Origin: an uncultured Hyphomicrobiales bacterium
GTDB lineage: Bacteria; Pseudomonadota; Alphaproteobacteria; Rhizobiales; Beijerinckiaceae
Direction of reading: 5' to 3'
Assembly (NCBI GenBank): GCA_903931945.1
Contig: CAIZEI010000123.1
Location: forward strand, 1 to 43,942
DNA length: 43,942 nucleotides
Shown here one piece after another: positions 1 through 8,103 of the stretch. The notes beneath the pieces were generated by a model that saw nothing but the letters and a program-made list of their open reading frames with translations, was not told the origin of the DNA and ran no database searches. Numbering within the stretch: position 1 is the stretch's first letter; each line of letters opens with the position of its first letter. A program made the position numbers and the translations under genes.

Positions 1-711
1 CCTGAACGCGAGGGCCGTCTGGAATCGCTTGGCTGGCGCATCTCGAAAAGCTTTGGCAATTATGTGCAGGCGTTTTCTGCCGACGCTCCGGCGAGCGAAG
101 TTGCCGCAGATATTTTGACAGCGCTCGTGGAGGGCTATGAGGTCCAACCTGCCAACCTGGAAATCGAGACGAAATGGGTGATCGATCAACCGTGTCCGCC
201 TCGGAACGGCCCTTCGCAAAACCGTGCAGGTTCGGTCAATGACGACCCTGCCATGAAGGCTACGGCACTGCGCACCTGCGCCATTATCGCCAACCCGACA
301 CAGGGCGCCGGACCAGCCAGCGACACTGCGGAAGCATTGGTTGCTATCCAGGGACCCGCGGTAGCTGCGGAAATCCAGCGATTGCGAATCAACAGCGCGC
401 GCCATGTATTTGTCGTCTTCGATGCTGGCATTGGCTACGTTCAATGTATGCCAGAACTTTTGCCTTCGGCGATCTATTGTGAAGCGCAATCTGCCGAGAG
501 TTGGCCGGCGCTCGCCGCGGTGCTCACGCACGAGCGCGTGGAAATTTTGCACAGGGCCGGATTTGGCGATCCCGGGCGTGCGCCAAACTACTGGAAGAGT
601 TACGCTTCCGAAGGGTTCGACGACCTGAAGATCGCGCAAGAAGTGCTTGCAATTCTGCATGATGTTTATGGCTATAATGGCGGGGTAAAACTCAAGATCG
701 TGACGGAGTGA
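1..711 (+). CDS. Hypothetical protein, 5' end outside the window
   Basis: The reading frame is open from the first base and ends with TGA at 709-711, giving about 236 visible residues; the true start lies upstream. A GTG at 64 is in frame but the frame continues before it, so I do not take it as the start. The sequence has no evident signal peptide or membrane segment in the visible part. It contains a hydrophobic stretch followed by GIGYVQCMPE and a C-terminal region ending in DVYGYNGGVKLKIVTE. The pattern resembles a family of uncharacterised alphaproteobacterial proteins with a chaperone-like (TY-Chap/YbjN type) fold, but this is recollection and weak. Function unknown. Confidence 0.6.
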   Translation, partial: PEREGRLESLGWRISKSFGNYVQAFSADAPASEVAADILTALVEGYEVQPANLEIETKWVIDQPCPPRNGPSQNRAGSVNDDPAMKATALRTCAIIANPTQGAGPASDTAEALVAIQGPAVAAEIQRLRINSARHVFVVFDAGIGYVQCMPELLPSAIYCEAQSAESWPALAAVLTHERVEILHRAGFGDPGRAPNYWKSYASEGFDDLKIAQEVLAILHDVYGYNGGVKLKIVTE

Positions 712-750
712 ATGGGCTTCGCGCTTTAGACGTCGGATCCGTCAATGCCC

Positions 751-1767
751 CTACTCCCGCGCGGCTTTCGCCGCCGGGGCCATCGCTACGGGCAGCGCCA
801 GTACGCCTTCAACCATTTTTTGCAAATCGGCGCCGCCCAGCGGCTTGACTTCCAGCCCCTCGCGCGCTGCGTCCGCCAGCAATTGCGGGTCGCGCACCGC
901 GCTGTCGAAGGCCCGCCGCAATTGCGCCACGCGCTCGCCCGGCAGGCCGGGCGGGGCCAGCAACGAACGACCGATATCGTCGGCGCTGGCGTAAAGCTGC
1001 AAAATCTTGCGGCTCTGTTCGGTCTTGCCGAGCTCCACCATGCTCGGCACATCAGGCAATTCGGGTTCGCGCTGCGCCGACCACAGCACCAGCACGCGGA
1101 TTTTGCCCTCGCGCATCCAGTTCGCGCGATAGCTTTTCAGGCTTTCCAGCGGCGTGCCGGAGCCCTCAATCTCGCCGCGCTCCATGGCGAGGCCAATTTC
1201 ATTGGTGCCATTAAATCCGGAAATGACCTTGAATTTCGTCCCGGCCAGATTGTTCAGAAGGTTCGGAATAAAAACGGTGGACGACGTGGGGCCCGTGCCG
1301 CCGACGATGACCTGTTGCGAAAACGCATCCTCGATCCGCTGGACGGGCGAGCTATGCCAGACGATTCCCGTTTCAACCGCTGAACTCATCCGCCCGATCC
1401 AGTTGAATTTTCGCGCGTCATAGGCGACGCCTTCGCTGCCGAGATATTGTTCGATCGGCATCGCCTGATTGATGACGCCGATCGCCAGTCCGTCGCGGGG
1501 CGCCTTGGCGTAGAGAAAATTCGCCAGCAACAGGCTCGATGCGCCCGGCATATTTTGCGCAACAACGCTCGGAGCGCCCGGCAAGAAACGCCCAATATGG
1601 CGCGCGATCAACCGTCCATAGGCGTCATAGCCGCCGCCAGCGCCCGTGCCGATATAAAGTGTGACGGTTTTGCCGCGAAACGGCTCGACGTCCTGCGCCT
1701 GCGCAGCGCAGGACGCGCATCCGGCGGCCAACGCCAGAAGATAGCCTGTGATCGTCATGCCGCTCAT
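751..1767 (-). CDS. Bug-family (TctC-type) periplasmic substrate-binding protein, paralogue A
   Basis: Predicted extracytoplasmic solute receptor of the tripartite tricarboxylate transporter type, 338 residues from the chosen start. That ATG is preceded by GGGAGG four bases upstream; an upstream in-frame extension to 1902 lacks support and would bury the signal peptide. Residues 1-24 form a signal peptide (hydrophobic stretch ending AQAQ). The mature part has the family hallmarks: a GxGAGGGYDAYGR loop and NMPGASS near residues 50-80, and PELPDVPSM in the second lobe. No TctA or TctB membrane gene is visible in the window, so this is an orphan receptor. It is divergent from a paralogue of exactly the same length (1864-2880). 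Ligand unknown; aromatic or dicarboxylic acids are usual for the family. Confidence 0.88.
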   Translation of the reverse strand: MSGMTITGYLLALAAGCASCAAQAQDVEPFRGKTVTLYIGTGAGGGYDAYGRLIARHIGRFLPGAPSVVAQNMPGASSLLLANFLYAKAPRDGLAIGVINQAMPIEQYLGSEGVAYDARKFNWIGRMSSAVETGIVWHSSPVQRIEDAFSQQVIVGGTGPTSSTVFIPNLLNNLAGTKFKVISGFNGTNEIGLAMERGEIEGSGTPLESLKSYRANWMREGKIRVLVLWSAQREPELPDVPSMVELGKTEQSRKILQLYASADDIGRSLLAPPGLPGERVAQLRRAFDSAVRDPQLLADAAREGLEVKPLGGADLQKMVEGVLALPVAMAPAAKAARE

Positions 1768-1801
1768 ATCGCCTCCCGAATGCATTCTTGACCCTGACGG
1801 T

Positions 1802-1814
1802 CTTGCAGTGCAAG
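1802..1814. promoter_or_regulatory. Perfect 13-bp palindrome between divergent receptor genes
   Basis: CTTGCA-G-TGCAAG is a perfect palindrome with six-base arms. It lies in the 96-base gap between two divergently transcribed Bug receptor genes. Its symmetry and central position fit an operator for a dimeric regulator controlling both genes. No regulator gene is adjacent, so the binding protein cannot be named. Confidence 0.4.
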
Positions 1815-1863
1815 TTCGCCGCGACCCGCAGAGAAAACGGGCCTGTCGTGTGAGGGAAACGGA

Positions 1864-2880
1864 ATGCGCGGCTTCGGGGCCTGTGCGGTGATACTGGCGC
1901 ATGCCTTCGCATCAAATCTGGCGTCGGCGCAAACGCCCGAAAGCTTCTATCGCGACCATCCCATTGACCTTGTGATCGGCGGCGGCGCTGGCGGCAGTTT
2001 CGATCTCTATGGGCGTCTGTTCCAGCGTCATCTCGGCGCCCATCTTCCCGGCCATCCGCAAATTGTCGCGCGCGTCATGCCCGGCGCGAGCGGATTTGCC
2101 GCCGTGCAATGGCTCGCAACCCTCGCGCCGCACGATGGAACGGCGATCGCGATCCTGCCGCCGCAGCTTGCGCTGCAGCAGGCGATGGCGCTGAATTCGC
2201 TGCGCTACGATGCGCGGGCGTTCAACTGGATCGGCCGCGCGGCGCCCGCCGTCGAGGCCACCTACACCTGGCATCTCTCGCCAACCAAAACCATCGAAGA
2301 CGCCAAACGCCGCGAGACCGTCATGGGTTCGCCAACGGGCGGCTCGTCGGGCGCGACCTATCTCAAATTGCTCAACACGATCGTCGGAACGAAATTCCAT
2401 GTTGTGACCGGCTACAACGGCACGACTGAAGCCAACCTCGCCATGGAGCGCGGCGAAATCGAGGGAACGTCCAAACCCTGGAATGGCTTGAAAGTCGATA
2501 ATGCCGACTGGGTGCGCGATCGCAAAATCCAGATTCTGGTGCAATATGGTCTCGAGCGTTCGCCAGAACTGCCCGATGTCCCCACGCTGACGGAACTGGG
2601 TCCCACCGAACTCGATCGTTCGGCCTTCCGCTTTCTGGCGGCGGGACCTGAAATGGGCCGCCCTTTTGCTGCGCCGCCCGGTCTGCCTCAGGACAGGATC
2701 GCTGCGCTGCGGCAGGCGTTTATGGACACATTTGCCGACCCCGAGTTTCAGGCGGACGCAAAACAGATGAACATCGATCTGGGCGCAGCGCCCGGCGATT
2801 ACCTGCAAAAACTCGTGGGCGATACGCTGGGGTTTCAGGCTGAAGCCATGGCGCGGGCCAAACATGCGATCGAGGATTGA
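1864..2880 (+). CDS. Bug-family (TctC-type) periplasmic substrate-binding protein, paralogue B
   Basis: Second orphan receptor of 338 residues, clearly related to the divergent gene at 751-1767 along its whole length: GGGAGGSFDLYGR, VMPGASG, WIGR, GYNGT, AMERGEIEG and PELPDVPTL are shared or near-shared. Residues 1-23 form a signal peptide ending in ASAQ. The ATG at 1864 follows a purine-rich GAGGGAAACGGA. As in the other copy no transporter membrane subunits are nearby; it may serve a TctAB pair encoded elsewhere or act as a ligand sensor. The divergent, equal-length arrangement points to an inverted duplication followed by divergence of ligand specificity (inference). Confidence 0.88.
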   Translation: MRGFGACAVILAHAFASNLASAQTPESFYRDHPIDLVIGGGAGGSFDLYGRLFQRHLGAHLPGHPQIVARVMPGASGFAAVQWLATLAPHDGTAIAILPPQLALQQAMALNSLRYDARAFNWIGRAAPAVEATYTWHLSPTKTIEDAKRRETVMGSPTGGSSGATYLKLLNTIVGTKFHVVTGYNGTTEANLAMERGEIEGTSKPWNGLKVDNADWVRDRKIQILVQYGLERSPELPDVPTLTELGPTELDRSAFRFLAAGPEMGRPFAAPPGLPQDRIAALRQAFMDTFADPEFQADAKQMNIDLGAAPGDYLQKLVGDTLGFQAEAMARAKHAIED

Positions 2881-2970
2881 GTGCGCGCACGGTTGGACGG
2901 ATTGCCCGGAATACTGACGAAGAACAAAATTTGATGTCAGGCCGTTGCTTTTATTTTTATATAAAATATC

Positions 2971-2988
2971 GTCGCAAGTGCGATTTTT
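2971..2988 (+). terminator. Weak stem-loop with T run after receptor B
   Basis: GTCGC-AAGT-GCGAT forms a five-pair stem (one G-T wobble) followed by a run of T. It lies 90 bases after the stop of receptor B in an AT-rich spacer before the next gene. The stem is short, so this is only a possible terminator. Confidence 0.25.
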
Positions 2989-3011
2989 AACAAAATGGAT
3001 GAGCCTGAAAA

Positions 3012-3482
3012 ATGATTTCGTGGCTTCAGTTTTTGCTTTGGTTCTGCTTCGAGTTGCCGCAGGCTGGCCATAAACCAAATCCGACTCCCTTTAATGAGGG
3101 GCATATCTGGGAAGTGCTGGCCTTTGGAAATGTCGCCGCAATCGGGTTTGTTTGTTTCGTTTTACTGGACCTTATCCAGAACTATATCCGACGTCATGGT
3201 CCGAGCCGTGCAACAGAAAATCTGAATCCCACGCCGATCGACTTCAGATTTTGGGTCGCGGTTGTACTTGGCGTGCTCGCCGCCTTCATCGTAGCCGTGC
3301 TCGCGACCGTTTTCAATATTCTACAGTTGAACGTGCAATCGGCGTTGATTACCGGGCTGACGTGGCAGGTGGTTTATGTTAGGTTGATCACACTGATGAA
3401 TGGTACAGCTGCGTCAATCAGAACGACGCCGTTGCCGCAGCCGGATAATCAGATCGGCAGGGATGAAGAGGAAGGCCCGTGA
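3012..3482 (+). CDS. Small membrane protein, first gene of an AT-rich pair
   Basis: 156 residues, not recognised. Two or three membrane segments are evident: roughly 34-52 (VLAFGNVAAIGFVCFVLLDL region) and 77-100 (FWVAVVLGVLAAFIVAVLAT region), with an amphipathic start. The polar C-terminal tail ends in DEEEGP. The gene follows an AT-rich spacer containing TATATAAAAT and starts after GGATGAG. Its stop codon is one base from the start of the next gene, so the two are cotranscribed. Base composition is poorer in GC than the flanking receptor genes, which suggests acquisition. A membrane protein paired with a soluble partner can occur in toxin/immunity or defence pairs, but nothing here proves that. 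Confidence 0.6.
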   Translation: MISWLQFLLWFCFELPQAGHKPNPTPFNEGHIWEVLAFGNVAAIGFVCFVLLDLIQNYIRRHGPSRATENLNPTPIDFRFWVAVVLGVLAAFIVAVLATVFNILQLNVQSALITGLTWQVVYVRLITLMNGTAASIRTTPLPQPDNQIGRDEEEGP

Positions 3483-3483
3483 A

Positions 3484-3927
3484 ATGACTTTCTTTCTATC
3501 GGAGGCGCTCCGCACGACCCCCTCCGCATTGCGGACATTCGAGAGCGGTTCGGAAATCAAGAGCAGGATCAAAGATTCGAAGAAATACAGCGCGGATGGA
3601 ACCGAGCCCGCCGCCGCTTCGTCATTGCTGATTTTTGCCACTCAAAATCAGCAAACATGGCTCGTGTGCACACCGAAACGACTTTATTGTATCCTTGACG
3701 ATGTTCGGAAAAACGCATCGAAAGTGCAGTGGTCTGAAGATATCGGTGAATTGATCGCGCCTGATGGACGCATTTTGATCGACATAACGGAACGCAATAA
3801 AAATGCGCGGACCGGCCTTGTGGATATCGGCGACGAGCATCATGACTGGTTATTCAGCCGGAAACTGTTCGAACTCATATCCATAACTGAAAGTATCAGC
3901 AAACTATTGAAAACGAGCGTTAAATAG
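3484..3927 (+). CDS. Hypothetical cytosolic protein, second gene of the AT-rich pair
   Basis: 147 residues, not recognised. I chose the ATG at 3484 because it lies one base after the upstream stop and follows AGGAAGG; an in-frame upstream start at 3400 would overlap the first gene by 83 bases. There are no membrane segments. The middle (LLIFATQNQQTWLVCTPKRLYCIL) looks like a beta-rich domain reminiscent of PH-like proteins, in which a short protein reports on 'values' via paired strands, but this is a guess. The C-terminus is rich in Ser, Ile and Lys. The 3' end overlaps the convergent SGNH gene by eight bases. Confidence 0.55.
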   Translation: MTFFLSEALRTTPSALRTFESGSEIKSRIKDSKKYSADGTEPAAASSLLIFATQNQQTWLVCTPKRLYCILDDVRKNASKVQWSEDIGELIAPDGRILIDITERNKNARTGLVDIGDEHHDWLFSRKLFELISITESISKLLKTSVK

Positions 3928-4675
3928 GCTCATCAGCCAATCCGTTCGCCGCCCACGCGACCTCACGCAAAAACCTGGCGGTCGCCTCATCAAGGCCCGC
4001 AGCATAGGTCAGTTCCAAAGGCGATGCGCCAAACAGCGCCGCATAGATCATCGCCGCCATCAGATAGGTCCCCTCCAGAGAGGGGTGGCGTCTGTCCGGC
4101 GCGTGCAGAACGAGGTCCGGCCGCTCCGTCAGCGCGCGCGCAAACCCCGATCCGATGGGGATGACCGCGCAATCGTTTTCTGCGCCCGCCTGCGCGTAGG
4201 CGGCAGCTAGTTCCTCCGTCATTTCGGGCCTGTCGGCATAGGCCCAGGACATCGCCAGAATGGGCCTTGCGCCATGTCTGCGCGCGGTGTCGCAATGCTT
4301 TTGGCAGTGGTCGAAAAACCCGCGCCGGAGCGCGGGATGAATCGGGCCCTGGCTTCCATCCATCATCACCGCGACATCGAAAAGGCGATCGGGCGTGTTG
4401 AAGACCACGTTGTTTTGTGGATCAAAGGAGAACGCGCCAATCGCGCCGGGCCGGAAGTAGCTCTCCACATCGTGCCAGTCGAGGCCCGCGCCCGAAATCG
4501 CCACCAGCGTCGAGCGCCACATGTGCGCAGGCGCGGCCTCCGCCAGCAGGGCCGTCACATGGTGATTGACGCCGTTGTTATAATAAAAAAAGCTGTTGCC
4601 GATGTATATCGCCGAGTTGGGCGGGCTCGCTGGCGGCGCGCGTCTGGCGGGCGCCTGATGAAATTTTTCCGCCAT
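3920..4675 (-). CDS. SGNH/GDSL-like hydrolase
   Basis: 251 residues from the ATG at 4675, which follows GGAAGCAAGGAT. Residues 23-34 (IYIGNSFFYYNN) match block I of SGNH hydrolases with Ser28 as likely nucleophile. A glycine block (SGAGLDWH, 61-68) and an asparagine/aspartate-rich strand follow, and DRRHPS at 194-199 supplies the expected Asp-x-x-His pair (Asp194, His197). No signal peptide is seen, so it is probably cytoplasmic. Esterase or lipase-type activity on a small acyl or carbohydrate ester is the family expectation; substrate unknown. It is divergent from the shikimate-dehydrogenase homologue, with a 109-base shared upstream region. Confidence 0.65.
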   Translation of the reverse strand: MAEKFHQAPARRAPPASPPNSAIYIGNSFFYYNNGVNHHVTALLAEAAPAHMWRSTLVAISGAGLDWHDVESYFRPGAIGAFSFDPQNNVVFNTPDRLFDVAVMMDGSQGPIHPALRRGFFDHCQKHCDTARRHGARPILAMSWAYADRPEMTEELAAAYAQAGAENDCAVIPIGSGFARALTERPDLVLHAPDRRHPSLEGTYLMAAMIYAALFGASPLELTYAAGLDEATARFLREVAWAANGLADEPI

Positions 4676-4784
4676 ATCCTTGCTTCCTGTCAAACGCGTG
4701 CGACCAGCTCGCCGATGGTCGAATCGACATAGCAGCCATGTTTGCCGTAAAGAAGCCCGCTCCGCACTGGATTTGAGTTCGTTT

Positions 4785-5630
4785 ATGTCCGACCATCCTG
4801 AAAAATTTTTGCTCGCCGGCGTTATGGGCTGGCCGGTGATGCATTCGCGCTCGCCGATGCTGCACAATTACTGGTTCGAGAAACATCGGCTCAAAGGCCA
4901 TTACGTCCCTCTGGCCATCGCGCCCGATGGCCTCGAAAAAGCGCTGCGCGCCTTGCCCGCGCTTGGCTTTGCCGGGTGCAATCTGACGATCCCGCACAAG
5001 GAAACCGCGATGCGGATCGTCGACGATGTCGATGACACCGCCAAAAAGATCGGCGCCATTTCTTGCGTGACGGTGCGTGCGGACGGCTCGCTGTCAGGCT
5101 GCAACAACGATGCCTATGGATTCGCCGAGGGCCTGCTGGAGGCCTGCCCGGACTGGCGGGCGGAGGCGGGCCCGGCGACGATCATTGGCGCGGGCGGCGC
5201 AGCGCGAGCGGTCGTTTATGCGCTGAACCAGCGCGGCGCCCGCGAAATCCGCCTCATCAACCGCACAAAGGGCCGCGCGCAGGCTTTGGCCGCCGACATC
5301 GGAGGCCCGATCACTGTGCTCGGCTGGGAGGAGCGCCATGCCGCGCTCGCCGGCGCCTCGCTGCTGGTCAATACAACCAGTCAGGGCATGGTGCATTATC
5401 CCGCGCTCGATCTGAAACTCGACGCGCTGCCTTCCACCGCCATCGTCGCGGACGTGATCTATATTCCCGGCAAAACGCCGCTGCTCGAAGCGGCGGCGGC
5501 GCGCGGCCACCGCACCGTCAATGGTCTCGGGATGTTGCTGCATCAGGCCCGGCCCGCCTGGCGCGCATGGTTCAACATCGATCCGGACGTCACGCGCGAA
5601 ATGCGCGAGTTGATCGAGGCGACAATCTGA
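4785..5630 (+). CDS. Shikimate dehydrogenase family protein (AroE-like)
   Basis: 281 residues. The substrate domain has SRSP at 21-24 and NLTIPHKE at 67-74 with the catalytic Lys72. Asp109 lies in GCNNDAYGF, where the usual Thr of the NTD triplet is Asn. The NADP domain has GAGGAARAV (135-143) and NRTKGRAQAL (159-168), followed by NTTSQGM. All catalytic groups for reversible reduction of 3-dehydroshikimate with NADPH are present. The neighbours are catabolic genes rather than the usual aroE context of maf, coaE and dnaQ, so this may be a paralogue acting on quinate/shikimate or a related hydroaromatic acid. A housekeeping aroE elsewhere would confirm that. It precedes the CMD-like gene by 37 bases and probably shares its transcript. 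Confidence 0.85.
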   Translation: MSDHPEKFLLAGVMGWPVMHSRSPMLHNYWFEKHRLKGHYVPLAIAPDGLEKALRALPALGFAGCNLTIPHKETAMRIVDDVDDTAKKIGAISCVTVRADGSLSGCNNDAYGFAEGLLEACPDWRAEAGPATIIGAGGAARAVVYALNQRGAREIRLINRTKGRAQALAADIGGPITVLGWEERHAALAGASLLVNTTSQGMVHYPALDLKLDALPSTAIVADVIYIPGKTPLLEAAAARGHRTVNGLGMLLHQARPAWRAWFNIDPDVTREMRELIEATI

Positions 5631-5667
5631 GGCATTGTTTTTTCCAACCATGATTGTGGAGGAACAC

Positions 5668-6264
5668 ATGCTGCCTGCCGATATCGATCCGGAATCGCGT
5701 TGCCGTCTGCCGCTCGTCAAGCGCGAAGCGCTGGATGACGCTGGCAAGAAAACGTTCGACGCCCACACGGACCCCAAGGGCGGAACGATACGAGGCCTCA
5801 AGGGACCCGGCGGCATCGGCCTGCACAGCCCCGCGCTGTCGCATCTGACGCGACCCGTCGGGCGCTATCTGCGCTTTGAGGCGCCCGAATCCCCGCGCAT
5901 CCGCGAAACCGCGATTCTGATTACAGCGCGCATGTGCGACAGCCGGTTCGAATGGGCGGCGCATGAGCCCGAAGCCCTCAGCGTCGGCGTGCCGGCAAAA
6001 GTCATTGATGTCATAAAGCACCACAAGCGCGTCACCGGGCTGGACGACACCGACCAGATCATCATCACGCTGGCGCGCGAGGCTTTCGGCAAACGCAAGG
6101 TGACATCGAAAACCTATGCGCGCGCGCACAAACGATTTGGCTCCAGGGGTCTGGTGGATCTGGTGGCGCTGATGGGCAACTACGCTTCCACCGCCATGCT
6201 GCTGACCGTTTTCGACATGCAGCTCGACGATGGGCCCGATGTGGCCAGATTGCCTGTCGGATGA
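5668..6264 (+). CDS. Carboxymuconolactone decarboxylase family protein
   Basis: 198 residues from the ATG at 5668, supported by GGAGGA five bases upstream; earlier in-frame starts lack that site. The CMD/AhpD-like helical domain covers about residues 50-180, with the family signature RETAILITARMCDSRFEWAAH around 80-100 followed by EPEAL. The AhpD CxxC pair is absent, so a peroxidase role is unlikely. Members catalyse decarboxylation of 4-carboxymuconolactone, or unknown reactions on cyclic acids. The preceding gene is the shikimate-dehydrogenase homologue, consistent with a hydroaromatic or aromatic acid pathway (inference). Confidence 0.8.
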   Translation: MLPADIDPESRCRLPLVKREALDDAGKKTFDAHTDPKGGTIRGLKGPGGIGLHSPALSHLTRPVGRYLRFEAPESPRIRETAILITARMCDSRFEWAAHEPEALSVGVPAKVIDVIKHHKRVTGLDDTDQIIITLAREAFGKRKVTSKTYARAHKRFGSRGLVDLVALMGNYASTAMLLTVFDMQLDDGPDVARLPVG

Positions 6265-6468
6265 GGCGAAGGCCAGCCAGGATAGCCGCGGGCTTGCCGG
6301 ATGTGTGCGCCGCCGGCGGACGCCCGCCCCACGCTCGCAACGATCGCTGACCGACATCGCCCCGACGAAGACGGATTGGGCCTTGACGCGCGCGCTACCT
6401 CGGGAAACAAGGTCATCCCTCGCCCCATGGCATGGGATGGCAAGACAACGATTGAGGGAGTGTTTGGG

Positions 6469-7347
6469 ATGAAGACCCTGGGTTTCATCGGCGCCGGCGG
6501 AATGGGCAGCGGCATGGCGGCTAATCTGATCAAGGCCGGCTATCGCCTGGTCGTGACCGATCTCAATCGCGCGCAGACCCGGGGACTGGAGGGCCAGGGC
6601 GCACAGTTCCTGGACTCGCCAAAAGCCATCGCCGAATCCTGCGAGCTTGTGCTATCCATGTTGCCGAACAATGACGCCGTCAGGGCCGTCGGCCTCGGCA
6701 AGGGCGGCCTCGTCGAAGCGACCTCCGGCGCCAGGCTGTGGATCGATTTCAGCAGCATCGACAAGGAGACCATCGTCGACGTCGCCGACGATCTCGCCAG
6801 AAAGGGCTGGACGACAGTCGATGCGGCCGCCGGCGGCGTCGAGGAAGTCGCAGCCGCCGGTCAACTGGCGCTCTGGATTTCAGGCTCGAAGGCCTTGTTC
6901 GACGAGCATCAGCCGATCTTCCAGGCTATGGGCAAATCGATTCTGCATGTCGGCGAACTCGGCAACGCCAAGCTCGTCAAAAACGCCATGGCGATGCTGG
7001 CCGCCGTCCAGCACATGAGCCTCGTCGAAGTTGGCTGGTGGCTGAAGAAAGGCGGGCTCGATGAAGCCACCTTCCAGACCATTCTCAAGAACTCGCAGCA
7101 GGATTCTGTCGCGACGCGGCGCATCATGGAAATCGTCGTGAGCGGCAATTACAAGCCGCGCAAATCCTGGATGCCCAAGGATGTGGGCTTCGGGCTTGAT
7201 ATGGCGCGCGAGATGGAGGTCCCTATGCCCTTCGTCAGTCTCGCCAGCCAGATGTTCGCGATTGCGCAGGCGACGGGCGGGGATGGCTATGAGGCCACGG
7301 GCATCGCCTGCAACGTCTATGACGTGATCAACGGCAAGACAAAATAG
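6469..7347 (+). CDS. NAD-binding beta-hydroxyacid dehydrogenase family (HIBADH-like)
   Basis: 292 residues. The ATG at 6469 follows GAGGGAG at a good distance; the frame is open further upstream but without support. Residues 4-20 (LGFIGAGGMGSGMAANL) form the dinucleotide-binding loop, and Lys171 in GNAKLVKNAM is in the position of the catalytic lysine. The second family signature is altered: where DAPVSGG is normal, this protein has DAAAGGV (118-124), so the substrate carboxylate-binding site differs from true 3-hydroxyisobutyrate dehydrogenase. A second, canonical member is present at 31884-32777. The 204-base gap upstream contains no gene. Confidence 0.82.
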   Translation: MKTLGFIGAGGMGSGMAANLIKAGYRLVVTDLNRAQTRGLEGQGAQFLDSPKAIAESCELVLSMLPNNDAVRAVGLGKGGLVEATSGARLWIDFSSIDKETIVDVADDLARKGWTTVDAAAGGVEEVAAAGQLALWISGSKALFDEHQPIFQAMGKSILHVGELGNAKLVKNAMAMLAAVQHMSLVEVGWWLKKGGLDEATFQTILKNSQQDSVATRRIMEIVVSGNYKPRKSWMPKDVGFGLDMAREMEVPMPFVSLASQMFAIAQATGGDGYEATGIACNVYDVINGKTK

Positions 7348-7377
7348 GGCGGGTCGGGGGCCCCGCCCCCTGCACCC
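7348..7377. terminator. GC-rich hairpin between convergent genes
   Basis: The 30 bases between two convergent genes contain AGGGCGGG, a central GGGGCCCC and CCCGCCCCCT, which can fold into an imperfect GC-rich stem from either strand. There is no T run, so if it terminates transcription it is atypical. Confidence 0.3.
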
Positions 7378-8049
7378 CTACAGTTTCGACCTGTAATGAT
7401 CCCATGTTTTCTTGAACAGGTTTTTCGTCCAGAGCTTCTCGCGACACAGCGCCTGTTCTTCCTCGGAGAACACATAGGGCGTTCCCAACTGGCTCGCCAT
7501 ATATTGCCGCTCGGCGTTTTCTTCGAGATAGACAGCTAGCGTGAAAGCCTCGACGACATCGGCGCCAACCACCGTCACGCCATGCGATTTTAACAGGATC
7601 GAGGGGCGCGAACCCAGCGCCGCCGCCAGCTTTTCGCCCATGGGTTTGGTGTTGATGGAATTGGGGCTGTCGAACAGCGGGATATCGCCGAGCAGCACGC
7701 CCTGCGCATAAACGGGTTTGTATGTGTTACCCGTCATCGAGAGATACGTCGACCAGCGGGGATGCGTATGCACGCAGGCGTTGACCTCGGGCCGCGCGCG
7801 ATAAATCTCCGAATGCAGATGAAATTCGAGCGGCGGCGCAACATTGCCATCGAGCGGCCGGCCATCCAGGTCGATGGCGATGATGTCTTCTTCCGTCAGC
7901 GCCCCGCGCACGGACGCGCCCGAGTTGATCAGCAGCCGGTTTTCACCGACACGGGCCGAGAAATGGCCGTTGTAATCGACGACATTGGCGCGCTCCAGCA
8001 TCCGGATGGCGTCGGTGAGTTCTTTGCGGGCCTGGGCTTCGGGCAACAT
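7378..8049 (-). CDS. Class II aldolase/adducin family protein 1
   Basis: 223 residues. The start at 8049 is preceded by GGAG; the alternative at 8100 has no ribosome-binding site. By comparison with L-fuculose-phosphate aldolase the zinc ligands are His94 and His96 in CVHTHP and His156 in SHGVTV, and Glu75 sits where the catalytic acid is expected. All are present, so it should be an active metal-dependent aldolase or decarboxylase. Related enzymes in aromatic pathways decarboxylate or hydrate hydroxy-keto acids. It is one of three class II aldolases in the window and the most divergent of the three. The secreted protein gene downstream of it in genome coordinates (8104-8628) is read the same way. 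Confidence 0.85.
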   Translation of the reverse strand: MLPEAQARKELTDAIRMLERANVVDYNGHFSARVGENRLLINSGASVRGALTEEDIIAIDLDGRPLDGNVAPPLEFHLHSEIYRARPEVNACVHTHPRWSTYLSMTGNTYKPVYAQGVLLGDIPLFDSPNSINTKPMGEKLAAALGSRPSILLKSHGVTVVGADVVEAFTLAVYLEENAERQYMASQLGTPYVFSEEEQALCREKLWTKNLFKKTWDHYRSKL

Positions 8050-8103
8050 GGCGGTTGATCTCCAATCTCTCTCGCGCGCAAGCAAGCGCGCGTCTGTCAT
8101 TTG

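Noticed and set aside
1912..3078. 388-codon minus-strand ORF covering receptor B
   Set aside because: It is opposite a clear Bug-family gene with a signal peptide and continues into an AT-rich gap with no motif.
5930..5960. GGTTCGAAT, a tRNA T-loop-like string
   Set aside because: It lies inside the well-supported carboxymuconolactone decarboxylase family gene and has no flanking tRNA arms.
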